Assembly: GCA_016871895.1 (NCBI GenBank) | Contig: VHBO01000002.1 | Span: 1 to 64,000 of the forward strand | Direction of reading: 5' to 3' | DNA from: Gemmatimonadota bacterium | GTDB taxonomy: Bacteria; Gemmatimonadota; Gemmatimonadetes; Gemmatimonadales; Gemmatimonadaceae | DNA: 64,000 nt | Notes under the pieces: generated by a model | What the model was told of the DNA's origin: nothing | Databases searched by the model: none | What the model saw: only the letters and a program-made list of their open reading frames with translations | Program-made: the position numbers and the translations under genes | Part shown: one piece after another, positions 29,505-39,110 of the stretch | Numbering within the stretch: the stretch's first letter is position 1 | Layout: each line of letters starts with the position of its first letter

Positions 29505-30098
29505 GTGGACGCGGGCGCGCATCCGTTCGTCGCCCGCGTCACGCGCGCCCTCGCGGCGCGCCCGGGTGTCCCCGCCGAGCGGGACGGGACCTTTCGTGAA
29601 GCCGCCGTGGCGCTCGTCCTCCGGCCGCTCGCGCACGACGACGCCGAGTTGCTGCTCATCCGGCGCGCCGAACGCGCCGACGATCCGTGGAGCGGGCAGA
29701 TTGGGCTCCCAGGTGGTGGGGTCGATCCCAACGACCACTCGCTCGAGCAGACCGCCATCCGTGAGACGCACGAGGAGGTCGGGCTCGACCTCGGGGCGCA
29801 CGGACGCGTGCTCGGAGCGCTCGACGATCTCCGGCCGCGCACCCCGCATCTCCCGTCGATCATCGTCCGGCCGTTCGTGACCCTGTACACCGGGAATCCC
29901 GCGGTCACCATCAGCGACGAGGTCGCGGAGGCGCGATGGGTGCCGCTCTCGGCGCTCCGGGATCCCAGGGCGCGGGGGCAGACCACCGTGCGCGCCCGAG
30001 GCTTCACCCTGCAGGTCGAGGCGGTGCAGTTCGAAGATTTCACCATCTGGGGGATGACCGAGCGCATCCTCACGGGGTTCGAGGGAGTCATCCGATGA
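29505..30098 (+). CDS. NUDIX hydrolase (CoA pyrophosphatase-like)
   Basis: WSGQIGLPGGGVDPNDHSLEQTAIRETHEEVGLDL Nudix box. Confidence 0.9.
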   Translation: MDAGAHPFVARVTRALAARPGVPAERDGTFREAAVALVLRPLAHDDAELLLIRRAERADDPWSGQIGLPGGGVDPNDHSLEQTAIRETHEEVGLDLGAHGRVLGALDDLRPRTPHLPSIIVRPFVTLYTGNPAVTISDEVAEARWVPLSALRDPRARGQTTVRARGFTLQVEAVQFEDFTIWGMTERILTGFEGVIR

Positions 30099-30817
30099 AC
30101 GATCACGCCGAGGGCACGAGTGACCCGTTGGAGGCGACTCACATCAGCGACGAGCTGACATCGTGGCGTCCGCTCGTGCGCGCGCTCGCCATCACCGCAG
30201 TCCTCACGGCGCTCGCCTGGGTGGCCGACGCCTGGGCCTACGCGCGGTGGTACGACCCGAAGGTCTACGATCGCGATTGGGGCCGCCTGCTCCGCGTGAT
30301 GGGGTTCCTCGGTACCTGGCTCGCCCTCGCGGTCGCGATCGCGTTGCAGGAGGGGGCCGAGCCCGCGCGCCGTGCGCTCGCGAAGCGGCGCGCGTCGCTC
30401 CTTTTCTGGTCAGCGGCGCTCGGCGGACTCGTCGCGGAGGTGGGGAAGCTCACGATCCGGCGCGAACGTCCCGAGCCGCACGATGGGGTGCACGTCTTCC
30501 GTGACTGGGGAGAGCGCACCTGGAGCACCGCCGGACTGGCGATGCCGAGCTCGCACACGCTCGTGGCGTTCGCGGGCGCGGCGATGCTCGCCCGGCTCTA
30601 CCCGCGGGTGCGATGGGTGGGGTATGCGCTCGCCGCAGGATGTGCGCTCACGCGGGTGATGGCGCGCGCGCACTTCCTGAGCGATGTGGTGCTGGCGGCG
30701 GGACTCGGGTGGGTGGTGGCGTGGGGGATGGATAGGCTCACATCGCGATCGGCTTCTTCGGCGCCGCCTTCGGATCCACCAACGGCCGCCGCTCGCGCAG
30801 GTGCTCCTCCATCTTGA
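30095..30817 (+). CDS. PAP2 superfamily phosphatase
   Basis: KLTIRRERP, MPSSHTLVAFAGAAM, RVMARAHFLSDVVLAAGLG. Confidence 0.88.
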   Translation: MNDHAEGTSDPLEATHISDELTSWRPLVRALAITAVLTALAWVADAWAYARWYDPKVYDRDWGRLLRVMGFLGTWLALAVAIALQEGAEPARRALAKRRASLLFWSAALGGLVAEVGKLTIRRERPEPHDGVHVFRDWGERTWSTAGLAMPSSHTLVAFAGAAMLARLYPRVRWVGYALAAGCALTRVMARAHFLSDVVLAAGLGWVVAWGMDRLTSRSASSAPPSDPPTAAARAGAPPS

Positions 30818-33731
30818 GGCGCGGCACGCCCTCCTGCATCCACTGGGGCGCCGGCTTCCCCTGCAGGAAGTGATCGAACCACTCCTGCATCCGCATCGCG
30901 TAATCCTTCTGGTTGGCGGGGCGGGCGAGCCCGTGGTTCTCCCCGACGTACTCGAGCAGCACGACCTCCTTTCCGAGCTCGCGCAGCGTGTTGTAGTGCG
31001 TGATCCCCTGATTGAAGTCCACGGCGCCGTCACGGTCGTTGTGGAGGATCATGAAGGGGATGTTCACGTTCTGCGCGAACCGGTTCGGTGAGTTGCGCAG
31101 GTAGGCGTCGGGATTCCGCGCGTAGCTCGAGCGGAAACGTCCCTGGCTCGAGATGAAGATCCCCTGGTTGGTGTTCCCGCTGTTCCAGTACACGGAGCTG
31201 AACATCGACACCATATCCGTAAGCGGGGCGCCGGCGATCGCCGTCTTGAAGAGGTTCGTCTGCGTGGTGATGAAGCTCGTCTGGTAGCCGCCCCAGCTGT
31301 GCCCCTGCAGCGCGACGTTCGTCGAATCGACGATCCCCGCCGCGATCGCGGCCTTCACCGCCGGCACCACGCACCAGACCGCTGACCGACCCGGCTCGTC
31401 CAGCTGGTACCGGATGTCGGGCATGAAGTACGCGTAGCCCCGCGACGTGTAGACGCTCGGGTTCGCGTAGCGCGTCGCATTGGGCTGCGCGTAGGCGTGG
31501 AGCCCCTGACTCAGCAATTCGTAGATGTACGTCAGCGTGGGGTAGCGCTTCCCCTCCTCGTACCCCGCCGGGAGGAAGAGCGCGCCCTGCATTGGGATGT
31601 CGCTGTTCTCGCACTTGTAGTCGATGAGCCGCGCCCCGGCGCTCCACGCGATCTCCGCCTGCTGCGGGTTCGCGTCGGTGAGCCGCCGCTCGTTCGAGAG
31701 CCCGGCGTCGGCCACGTACCAATCCGGGAAGCGCACGAAGGTCTGCCGCGTGAATGCCCACACCTCGGCGTCGCGCGCGCGACGGAAGTCGATCTTCGCA
31801 TCCTCCCACGCCAGCACCCGCGCCCCGCCACGCTGCGCGTCTACCTGCACGAGCCCTTCCTTCTTGGTGCGCTCGCCGTACGTCTCGACGAAGAGCGGCT
31901 TCGTGAGGTCGATCCCTCGCTCCTTCGGGTCCGCACCGACGCGCATCTGGTAGCGGATCCCCTGCGCCTTACCGTTTCCCGTGACGTTCAGCGCGGGACC
32001 GCCGGCGACGCCGACGCGCCAGATATCCCAGTTGTCCCGCACGAAGAGCTGGCGCGAGTCGCGCGACCAGCCGAAGGGCGGCGCCACCGGCGGCTTCACG
32101 ACGTTGTGATCGTCCTCGTCGTCCCAGAAGGTGGCGGCGACGCCCTCGGTCATGCGACGCGACTGCTTGGTGGCGAATTCGAAGACGTTCCACTGGCCGT
32201 CGTCGTACCACGCGGCCCGCTGGCCATCCGGCGCGAGGAGTGACCGGTACGGACCGCCGGGGTTCTGCAGCCCCTTCGCAATCAGCGTCCGCTCCCCCGT
32301 GGTCGCATCGATGGCGTAGAGATCGCGCAGCGCGCGGCCGTCGACGCTCGCCTGCCGCTCGTACGGCGTGTAGTCGGCGCCGAGCGCCCAGCGGTCGTTG
32401 TCGGCGACGACGACGTCGCGGACGGTCGCATCGGAGAGCCGGACGACCTTCGGGGCGGCCACGTGCCACGCCGCGAGATGGCTGAGGGTGCGGTCCTGCG
32501 ATTCGGTGACCTGTTGCGCGCTCTGGAGCCGCGGATCCTTCCAGTGCCAGAGGATCAGTGACGGCGTGTCTTCGTCCTGTCGCGCCGGGGCGATCTGCCC
32601 GCCGGCGCCGGCGCCCGGGGCCGGCGCGCTCGCCCCACCGCCTACCGGCGGCGCCGTCGAGGCCGGCGGGGCGGGCCGCGGCTCCCGCAACCCAAAGTAG
32701 ATCGTCCCCTGAGCGTCGCTCCACTTGGGCGTGCGGTCGGCGCTCACCATCAGCCCCGTCGGCATCCCTGCGCTCCGGTCATCGATGCGCACCGTCACCG
32801 GTGCCCGTGCGGCGAGTCGTGACCAGCCGAGGACTGTCGACGCGGTGTCGCGCGCGACGGAATCAGCGACGGAGCGGATCACGGCGAGCGCATCACCCGT
32901 GTCGGCCCACGCGAGCCGACGATACTGCGCCTTCGCCCCGTCGAGCGCGCGCACGACGCCCGTCACGAGCTCGCGGAGCTGCACGCCGTTCCCGAGCTGG
33001 TCGCGCTGGTCCACGGTCCACGCGAGATACCGGCCGGCGGCGTCGAATGCGAACTCCCCCACACCGACGAGCGTCACGGGCGCGCCCTCCGTGAGATCCA
33101 CGAGCAGCACCGTCGAGCCGCTCGCCGCGGGCGCGCCGTTGCCCCCCGCGGGTGCGTCAGGGGCCATCAGCTGCACCGCGATCACGTCGGAGCGGTCCCC
33201 GGCGAACCGGAAGCTTCGCCCCCGCTCGAACTCCCGCTTCGCGCCCGTCGTGAGGTCGATGACGCCGACCTTCGTCACGGGCGTCTTCCGGTCGCGCCGC
33301 GCCTTCCGCGCCTCTTCAGCCGTCGGATACACCGTGTACGCCGCCCATCGGTTGTTCCCGGAGATGGCGACGCCGCCCGCACCGCCGAAGCCCGCCGGGG
33401 GCTCGCCGATCGCGACTCGTGTCTCCGTCGCCCCGGCGGCGGTCCCACGCACCACGAACTCGGCGTCCCCCTCGTTCGGAGCGAGCACGTAGGCCATCCA
33501 GCGTCCGTCGTTCGAGAGCGTCGGGTTACGGATCCCGCGCCAGGAGAGGAGATCCTCCATCGAGAGGGAGCGCTTGGTCGCCGGTGACTGTGCCTCCGCC
33601 GCAACCGGCAGGACGATCAGCGCCGTGGCGAGGAGGGACGCTCGCATCCACGGCGGGCGAAACGAACGGAGGCGCGCCCAGCTGGGGCGCGACGCGGCAG
33701 CGGGACGAGAGGCGGGCGGTGTGGCGGGCAT
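30738..33731 (-). CDS. S9 (prolyl oligopeptidase) family peptidase
   Basis: GHSWGGYQTSFI nucleophile motif, ILHNDRDGAVDFNQG, ENHGLARPANQKDY; start could also be 33755 or 33647 (signal peptide). Confidence 0.9.
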   Translation of the reverse strand: MPATPPASRPAAASRPSWARLRSFRPPWMRASLLATALIVLPVAAEAQSPATKRSLSMEDLLSWRGIRNPTLSNDGRWMAYVLAPNEGDAEFVVRGTAAGATETRVAIGEPPAGFGGAGGVAISGNNRWAAYTVYPTAEEARKARRDRKTPVTKVGVIDLTTGAKREFERGRSFRFAGDRSDVIAVQLMAPDAPAGGNGAPAASGSTVLLVDLTEGAPVTLVGVGEFAFDAAGRYLAWTVDQRDQLGNGVQLRELVTGVVRALDGAKAQYRRLAWADTGDALAVIRSVADSVARDTASTVLGWSRLAARAPVTVRIDDRSAGMPTGLMVSADRTPKWSDAQGTIYFGLREPRPAPPASTAPPVGGGASAPAPGAGAGGQIAPARQDEDTPSLILWHWKDPRLQSAQQVTESQDRTLSHLAAWHVAAPKVVRLSDATVRDVVVADNDRWALGADYTPYERQASVDGRALRDLYAIDATTGERTLIAKGLQNPGGPYRSLLAPDGQRAAWYDDGQWNVFEFATKQSRRMTEGVAATFWDDEDDHNVVKPPVAPPFGWSRDSRQLFVRDNWDIWRVGVAGGPALNVTGNGKAQGIRYQMRVGADPKERGIDLTKPLFVETYGERTKKEGLVQVDAQRGGARVLAWEDAKIDFRRARDAEVWAFTRQTFVRFPDWYVADAGLSNERRLTDANPQQAEIAWSAGARLIDYKCENSDIPMQGALFLPAGYEEGKRYPTLTYIYELLSQGLHAYAQPNATRYANPSVYTSRGYAYFMPDIRYQLDEPGRSAVWCVVPAVKAAIAAGIVDSTNVALQGHSWGGYQTSFITTQTNLFKTAIAGAPLTDMVSMFSSVYWNSGNTNQGIFISSQGRFRSSYARNPDAYLRNSPNRFAQNVNIPFMILHNDRDGAVDFNQGITHYNTLRELGKEVVLLEYVGENHGLARPANQKDYAMRMQEWFDHFLQGKPAPQWMQEGVPRLKMEEHLRERRPLVDPKAAPKKPIAM

Positions 33732-33774
33732 CGGAGTCTCGGGTGGGGGAAGCACTCGCCTCGAATCTGCGCGC

Positions 33775-33780
33775 TAGCTT
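33775..33780 (+). promoter_or_regulatory. Putative -10 box (TAGCTT) 6 nt from GTG start of the DtxR gene
   Basis: TAGCTT-TCCTCT-GTG. Confidence 0.45.
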
Positions 33781-33786
33781 TCCTCT

Positions 33787-34245
33787 GTGCCACGCGCCGC
33801 CGCCCCCCTCACCCGCCAGGCCGAGGATTACCTCAAGGCGATCCACGTGCTCGAGCGCGAGGGGGCGGCCGCCGGTACCAATGACATCGCGGCCCGCCTC
33901 GGCATCGCCGCGGCGAGTGCGAGCGGGATGCTCCGCCGGCTCGCACGACTCGGCCTCGTGACCGTCGAGCGCTACAAGGGCGCCCGTCTCACCCCCGCTG
34001 GCAAACGGGAGGCACTCCTCCTCATCCGGCGGCATCGCGTGATCGAGACGTATCTCGTGCGGCGCCTCGGGTTCGTCGGCGACGAGGTGCACGAGGAGGC
34101 GGAGCGCCTCGAACACGCCGCCAGCGACGCGCTCATCGAGCGGATGGCCGACGCCCTCGGGCATCCGACCCGCGATCCGCACGGCGCACCGATCCCGGCC
34201 GCACGGGCCGCCACCCGAGCGGCTACCCGAAAGGGCGCGCGGTAG
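33787..34245 (+). CDS. DtxR/MntR family metal-dependent transcriptional regulator
   Basis: EDYLKAIHVLE, NDIAARLGIAAASASGMLRRLARLGLV, HRVIETYLV, VHEEAERLEHAASDALIERM. Confidence 0.9.
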   Translation: MPRAAAPLTRQAEDYLKAIHVLEREGAAAGTNDIAARLGIAAASASGMLRRLARLGLVTVERYKGARLTPAGKREALLLIRRHRVIETYLVRRLGFVGDEVHEEAERLEHAASDALIERMADALGHPTRDPHGAPIPAARAATRAATRKGAR

Positions 34246-34327
34246 CACCGCGGGTCGTTCCGCGCGTCATCGCGACGGGAACTTCCAGCCCCAGCGCGGC
34301 ATACGTCCCGAAGTCGCACCTCTCCTG

Positions 34328-35209
34328 ATGCCCCCCGCCCCCCGACCGCTGCTCGCCGGCCTGCTCGCCGGCGTCCTGCTCCTGCCGACCTTTCGGCCGG
34401 CGTCAGTCAGCGCGCAGGTGTCGACGCCAGCGGCGCCCCGGACCATCGCGATCGACGAACGGCTCGCCGCTGCCGCGGGTCTCGCCGTGGGTGACACCGT
34501 CCGGCTTGCCGCGACAGCGGGCTCACCCGGCGACCTCGTCCGGATCGCGGCGATCACGCGGCGCGGGGCGGACCCGAGCGAGGTCGCACGCAACGAGTTC
34601 AAGGTCCGGCTCCATCTCGACCACTTGCAGAGCCTCACGGGGAGCGGTGACCGTGTCGGTCGGTTCGCGGTGCGGTCGCGTGGGGCGCCGTCGGGCGACG
34701 CCGCGGCACCGGATCGGGTCGCCGCGGCCATCAACCAGTCGGCGTTCGGCTTCCGCGCCTATCCGGCATCGGCGGTCGCGGTCGAGACCTCTTCCACCTT
34801 TCGCGTGGTGAACCGCTTCCATCGCGCCATCGGCGTGATCACGATCGTCGCGAGCGCGATCTTCCTCCTCTGCATCACCCTGCTCAAGGTCGATGAGCGC
34901 CGCCGCGACGTCGGTGCGCTCCGCCTCATCGGATGCGCTCGCGCGACGGTGCTCCGCGCGATCGTCCTCGAGGCGACGCTCGTGGCCCTCATCGGCAGCA
35001 TCCTCGGCGCCGCGCTCGGCTGGGCCGCCTCGGCCATCGTGAACTGGTACTACCAGGGCGTGTATCAGACCCCGCTCCGCTTCACGCTCGTGACGCCCGG
35101 CATCGTTGGGTTCGCGGTCGCACTCTCACTCGTGCTCGGCGTGGTGAGTGGGATCCTCGCTGGGCGGCGGCTTGTCCGCACCGCCCCCCTGGAGCTCGTC
35201 GGTCGATGA
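34328..35209 (+). CDS. FtsX-like ABC permease (signal-like N-terminus then C-terminal FtsX domain)
   Basis: VDERRRDVGALRLIGCARATVLRAIVLEATLVALIGSILGAALG. Confidence 0.8.
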   Translation: MPPAPRPLLAGLLAGVLLLPTFRPASVSAQVSTPAAPRTIAIDERLAAAAGLAVGDTVRLAATAGSPGDLVRIAAITRRGADPSEVARNEFKVRLHLDHLQSLTGSGDRVGRFAVRSRGAPSGDAAAPDRVAAAINQSAFGFRAYPASAVAVETSSTFRVVNRFHRAIGVITIVASAIFLLCITLLKVDERRRDVGALRLIGCARATVLRAIVLEATLVALIGSILGAALGWAASAIVNWYYQGVYQTPLRFTLVTPGIVGFAVALSLVLGVVSGILAGRRLVRTAPLELVGR

Positions 35210-36393
35210 TCGCGCGACTCGCCATCGCTGCACTCACTCGTCGCCGGGCGCGCACCGCTCTCACGGTCGCCGGCGTCGCTGTCGCGGCCGCGATGCTCCT
35301 CGATATGGTGATGCTCGGGTCGGGGATGCGTGAGAGCTTCCGGGGGTTCATCGATCAGCAGGGATTCCAGCTGCGGCTGACTCCGCGTGGCACGATGCCG
35401 TTCGACTCCGAGGCCACCGTCGGCGGCGCCACGGCGCTCGTCGCGACGCTTCGCGCCGATCCGGACATCGTCCGCGTCGGTCCTGTCCTCGGGGGAAAGC
35501 ACTTCGTCGCCGTCGATACCGGTGTCGTCGCGGGATTCCTGCTCGGCATCGATCCCGCGGCGCAGGGGGATTATCGCCTCGAGGCGGGGCATGACCTCGC
35601 CGCCGCCGACGAGATCGTCGTGAGCACGGCTTGGCTCGCCGCGACCGGCCGTGCCCTCGGCGACACGGTCCGCGTCGCGGGGGGATACGACCCACAGCTC
35701 CGGCGCGCCACGGGGGAACGCACGCTCCGTATCGTCGGCCAGGGTCGCTTCCAGATGCTCGCCGCCTCCGACCGCGCGGCTGCCGTCCCGCTCGCCACCG
35801 CACAGGCGATGGGTGGCGCCGATCGCGCCGACCGTGTCTCCGTCCTCCTCGTCGAGACCCGCGGGGCGGCGGACGCTGAGGCGGTCGCCGCGCGCATCGA
35901 GGCGAGCGAGGCACGCCTCACCGCGCTCTCCACCGAGGCCGCGCTCAAGTTCGTCGACGAACGACTCGGCTACTTCCGGCAGCTCGCCTTCATCCTCGCC
36001 TCCGTGTCGCTCGCGGTCGGCTTCCTCCTCGTCACCACCCTCGTGACCGTCTCCGTCAACGAGCGCATCGGCGAGATCGCCGTGATGCGCGCCATCGGCG
36101 TGGCCCGCGCGCGCATCGTCTCGCAGATCGTGCTCGAGGGCGTGGCGCTCTCCCTCGCCGGCGCGACGCTCGGACTCGGGCTCGGCCTCGTGACCGCGCG
36201 CTGGCTCAACGGCATCCTCGCCACCTTCCCCGGCCTCCCGGCCGCGTTCGACTTCTTCCGCTTCGAGCCCGGTGCGGCGTTCCGAGCGCTCGGCCTCCTC
36301 GTCTGCTGCGGCATCGCGGCTGGCGTTTGGCCCGCTTGGCGCGCCGCCACGCTTCCCATCGCCACGACCCTGCGCGAGGAGGCCGTCGCGTGA
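35206..36393 (+). CDS. FtsX-like ABC transporter permease
   Basis: ALTRRRARTALTVAGVAVAAAM; NERIGEIAVMRAIGVARARIVSQIVLEGVALSLAG. Confidence 0.85.
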   Translation: MIARLAIAALTRRRARTALTVAGVAVAAAMLLDMVMLGSGMRESFRGFIDQQGFQLRLTPRGTMPFDSEATVGGATALVATLRADPDIVRVGPVLGGKHFVAVDTGVVAGFLLGIDPAAQGDYRLEAGHDLAAADEIVVSTAWLAATGRALGDTVRVAGGYDPQLRRATGERTLRIVGQGRFQMLAASDRAAAVPLATAQAMGGADRADRVSVLLVETRGAADAEAVAARIEASEARLTALSTEAALKFVDERLGYFRQLAFILASVSLAVGFLLVTTLVTVSVNERIGEIAVMRAIGVARARIVSQIVLEGVALSLAGATLGLGLGLVTARWLNGILATFPGLPAAFDFFRFEPGAAFRALGLLVCCGIAAGVWPAWRAATLPIATTLREEAVA

Positions 36394-37100
36394 CCGTCAC
36401 CCCCGTCCTCAGCGCCCAGTCGATCCGGCGCGCCTATCCGCTCGCCGGCCGCTCCGTCGAGGCGGTGCGTGGTCTCTCCCTCGACGTGATGGCCGGTGAA
36501 TGGGTCGCGGTCGTCGGGCCGAGCGGCTGCGGCAAGTCCACGCTGCTCAACCTCCTCGGCGCCATCGACCGCCCGACGGCGGGCCGCATCGTCATCGCCG
36601 GCCGGGATGTATCCGCGCTTGGCGACGCCGAGGCCACTCGCTTCCGGCTCACCGGGGTCGGCTTCGTCTTCCAGCGGTTCTACCTGATGCCCACGCTCAC
36701 GGCGGCCGAGAACGTCGAGCTGCCGATGGCTGAGGCCCGGATGCCGCGCGCCGCGCGTTCGGCGCGCGCCCGCGAACTCCTCGCGTATGTGGGACTCGAC
36801 GGGCGGGCCGAGCATCGTCCCTTCCAGCTCTCCGGTGGGGAGCAGCAGCGCGTGGCGATCGCCCGCGCGCTCGCGAATCGCCCGGCGCTCCTCCTCGCGG
36901 ATGAGCCCACCGGTGAGCTCGACGCGCGCACCGGGGCGGAGATGATCGCGCTGCTCGACCGGCTCAATCACGACGGCACCACGATCGTCACCGTCACGCA
37001 CGATGAAGAGCTTGCGCAGGCGGCGCGTCGCGTCGTGCATATGCGGGACGGCGTCATCGTGGACGATGTCGTGCGGCGACCCCTCGAGGCGACCGCGTGA
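36390..37100 (+). CDS. ABC transporter ATP-binding protein (MacB/LolD type)
   Basis: Walker [48 protein letters not shown]. Confidence 0.95.
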   Translation: MTVTPVLSAQSIRRAYPLAGRSVEAVRGLSLDVMAGEWVAVVGPSGCGKSTLLNLLGAIDRPTAGRIVIAGRDVSALGDAEATRFRLTGVGFVFQRFYLMPTLTAAENVELPMAEARMPRAARSARARELLAYVGLDGRAEHRPFQLSGGEQQRVAIARALANRPALLLADEPTGELDARTGAEMIALLDRLNHDGTTIVTVTHDEELAQAARRVVHMRDGVIVDDVVRRPLEATA

Positions 37101-38575
37101 TCTGGACCCTCGCGCTCCGCGGCCTCCTCGACCGCCCGTGGCGCTCCGCGTTTCTGCTCGGCGGTTTCGGGCTCGGCGTCGGCGTGATGATCACCCTGCT
37201 CGCGATCGGGGAGGCGATGGTCGCCCAGTCGTTGGACGAGAAGCTCGTCGGTGGCGGGGATGTCACGGTGCTGCCGGAGGGGCTCGATCTCGAGGTGATG
37301 AAGACGGGCGGGGTCGGCGGGATGTTCGTCTCGATCGCGAACGCGCGCTTCGTACATCGCCAGCTGCTCGCTTCGCCGCGGCTGGCGCCGCAGGTGACCG
37401 CGGTCGCGCCGCAGACGGATGGCGTGCTGCTGTATGTCCGCCACGCCGGAGTCGAGCACGCGGTCCGGGCGCTCGGTGAGCTCCCCTCCGCCACCGAGGC
37501 GGTCGGTGCCGCGCCGACGATCGTCGCGGGCGCGTGGACCGACGACGACGCAGATCAACGGTGGCTCGCGCCCACGCAAGTGGAGCTGCGGCACGAGATC
37601 GATCGCTTCCATTTCACGCCGTCGGTGGTCCCGGTCGAGGAGCGGCGCACGTGGGGTGAGTGGCACTACTTCAACGTGCTCTCCGACGATGGGAAGCGAT
37701 GGGCCTTCCTCACGCTCGCGGTGGGCGGTGATGTCCCACGTGGTGAGTGGGGCGGCCAGGTGCTTCTCACCGTGCACGAGCAGGGGAGGGGAGAGCGGCG
37801 TTTCGTGCGCCTCGTCCCCCCATCGCGCATCCGGCTCGACACCGCGCGTGCCGACCTCGCGCTCGGGGAAGATCGCGTCGAGGTGCTCCCCGATGGCCGC
37901 TATCGTGTGACCGCGGAGGCCGTGGAGCCCGGCACCGGTGCCCGCGCGACGCTAGCCCTGACCGTCACGCCGGCGCCGGGGGCGTATTTCCCCGGCGCGA
38001 GCATCGGGGGCGAGTCACTCGTGAGCGGCTACGCCGTCCCAGCACTCCGCGCCACCGCCAATGGAGAGCTGTGTGTCGCCGGACGTTGCGAGCGCTTCCG
38101 CGCAGCGCAGGCGTATCACGATCACAACTGGGGCGTTTGGCGTGACGTCCAGTGGGAGTGGGGCTCGGCGCGCGCCGGCGCGTACACGCTGCTCTACGGG
38201 CGGGTGCATCGCGGTGGGGTGGACGATGTGCGCGAGCCGCTCTTCGTGTATCTCGTCGACTCGCTCGGGTTCCGCGCGATCTTCCGGCCCGCGACGATCC
38301 GCTACGAGGACGGCGGCACCCGGGTCGTCGACGGGCGCACGATCCGCATCCCGACGCGCGCGGTGATGGAGGATGTGCGAGGTGCGGACACGCTGCGCAT
38401 CGGCCTAGAGATCGAGGACGCGATGGCCTCGGATGTGCGACGGTCGCCTGCCGCGCGCGGCGATGCGGCACGGCCGCTTCTCGTGCAGATGAAGGGAATC
38501 GCGCGGCTCGGCGGGCGGCTCGGCGGTGTGCCCCTGGTAGGTGACGGGCGCGGGTTTTTCGAGACGTACCGCTAG
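37097..38575 (+). CDS. Fusion: permease-type N-terminal TM segment plus AttH/CrtC-like lipocalin-type domain
   Basis: N-term LALRGLLDRPWRSAFLLGGFGLGVGVMITLLAIGEAM; C-term WGEWHYFNVLSDDGKRWAFLT and AYHDHNWGVWRDVQWEWGSARAGAYTLLYGRV. Confidence 0.75.
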   Translation: MIWTLALRGLLDRPWRSAFLLGGFGLGVGVMITLLAIGEAMVAQSLDEKLVGGGDVTVLPEGLDLEVMKTGGVGGMFVSIANARFVHRQLLASPRLAPQVTAVAPQTDGVLLYVRHAGVEHAVRALGELPSATEAVGAAPTIVAGAWTDDDADQRWLAPTQVELRHEIDRFHFTPSVVPVEERRTWGEWHYFNVLSDDGKRWAFLTLAVGGDVPRGEWGGQVLLTVHEQGRGERRFVRLVPPSRIRLDTARADLALGEDRVEVLPDGRYRVTAEAVEPGTGARATLALTVTPAPGAYFPGASIGGESLVSGYAVPALRATANGELCVAGRCERFRAAQAYHDHNWGVWRDVQWEWGSARAGAYTLLYGRVHRGGVDDVREPLFVYLVDSLGFRAIFRPATIRYEDGGTRVVDGRTIRIPTRAVMEDVRGADTLRIGLEIEDAMASDVRRSPAARGDAARPLLVQMKGIARLGGRLGGVPLVGDGRGFFETYR

Positions 38576-39099
38576 GCGCGCTCCGCAGCGCGCCAGCGGC
38601 GTTCGGCCGCATCCACCGCGTTCGTCACCCGCGTGATGCTGATCAGGATGGCCGGACCGAGGACGATGCTGAAGAGGAGCAGGCCCAAGTGCGCGAGCGC
38701 GTCGGTCTTCCCGTGCGCTGCACGCCACATTATCACCTGGATCGACGCCATCAGGAGCATCACCAGCAGCGACGTCAGGTCGAGCGTCCATTGCATCGCG
38801 GCGATCACCGGACCGCGGTAGGACGCCGGCAGGCGCAGGAAGCGTTCCTTGTCCGGGAAGTTGAAGAGGTGGGGCTTGCTCGGGAGCATCTGGATCAGCG
38901 TCAGCAGGAGCAGGTGCACGCCGAGCGCGATGAAGGGGAGACCGAACCAGCTCTGGATCGACTTCGTGCGCATCCCCGTCACCGCACCGCCGACGTCGAA
39001 GTTCGTCGGGATCTGTGAGGGGAGATCGGGATACGTACCCACCGCGAAGGCGAGCAGGAGGGCGAACACCCCGAACGGCAGAATCCGAAGGATCGGCAT
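38572..39099 (-). CDS. DUF1648 domain membrane protein
   Basis: YPDLPSQIPTNFDVGGAVTGMRTKSIQSWFGLPFIALG. Confidence 0.75.
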   Translation of the reverse strand: MPILRILPFGVFALLLAFAVGTYPDLPSQIPTNFDVGGAVTGMRTKSIQSWFGLPFIALGVHLLLLTLIQMLPSKPHLFNFPDKERFLRLPASYRGPVIAAMQWTLDLTSLLVMLLMASIQVIMWRAAHGKTDALAHLGLLLFSIVLGPAILISITRVTNAVDAAERRWRAAERA

Positions 39100-39110
39100 C
39101 GGCCGCGCGG

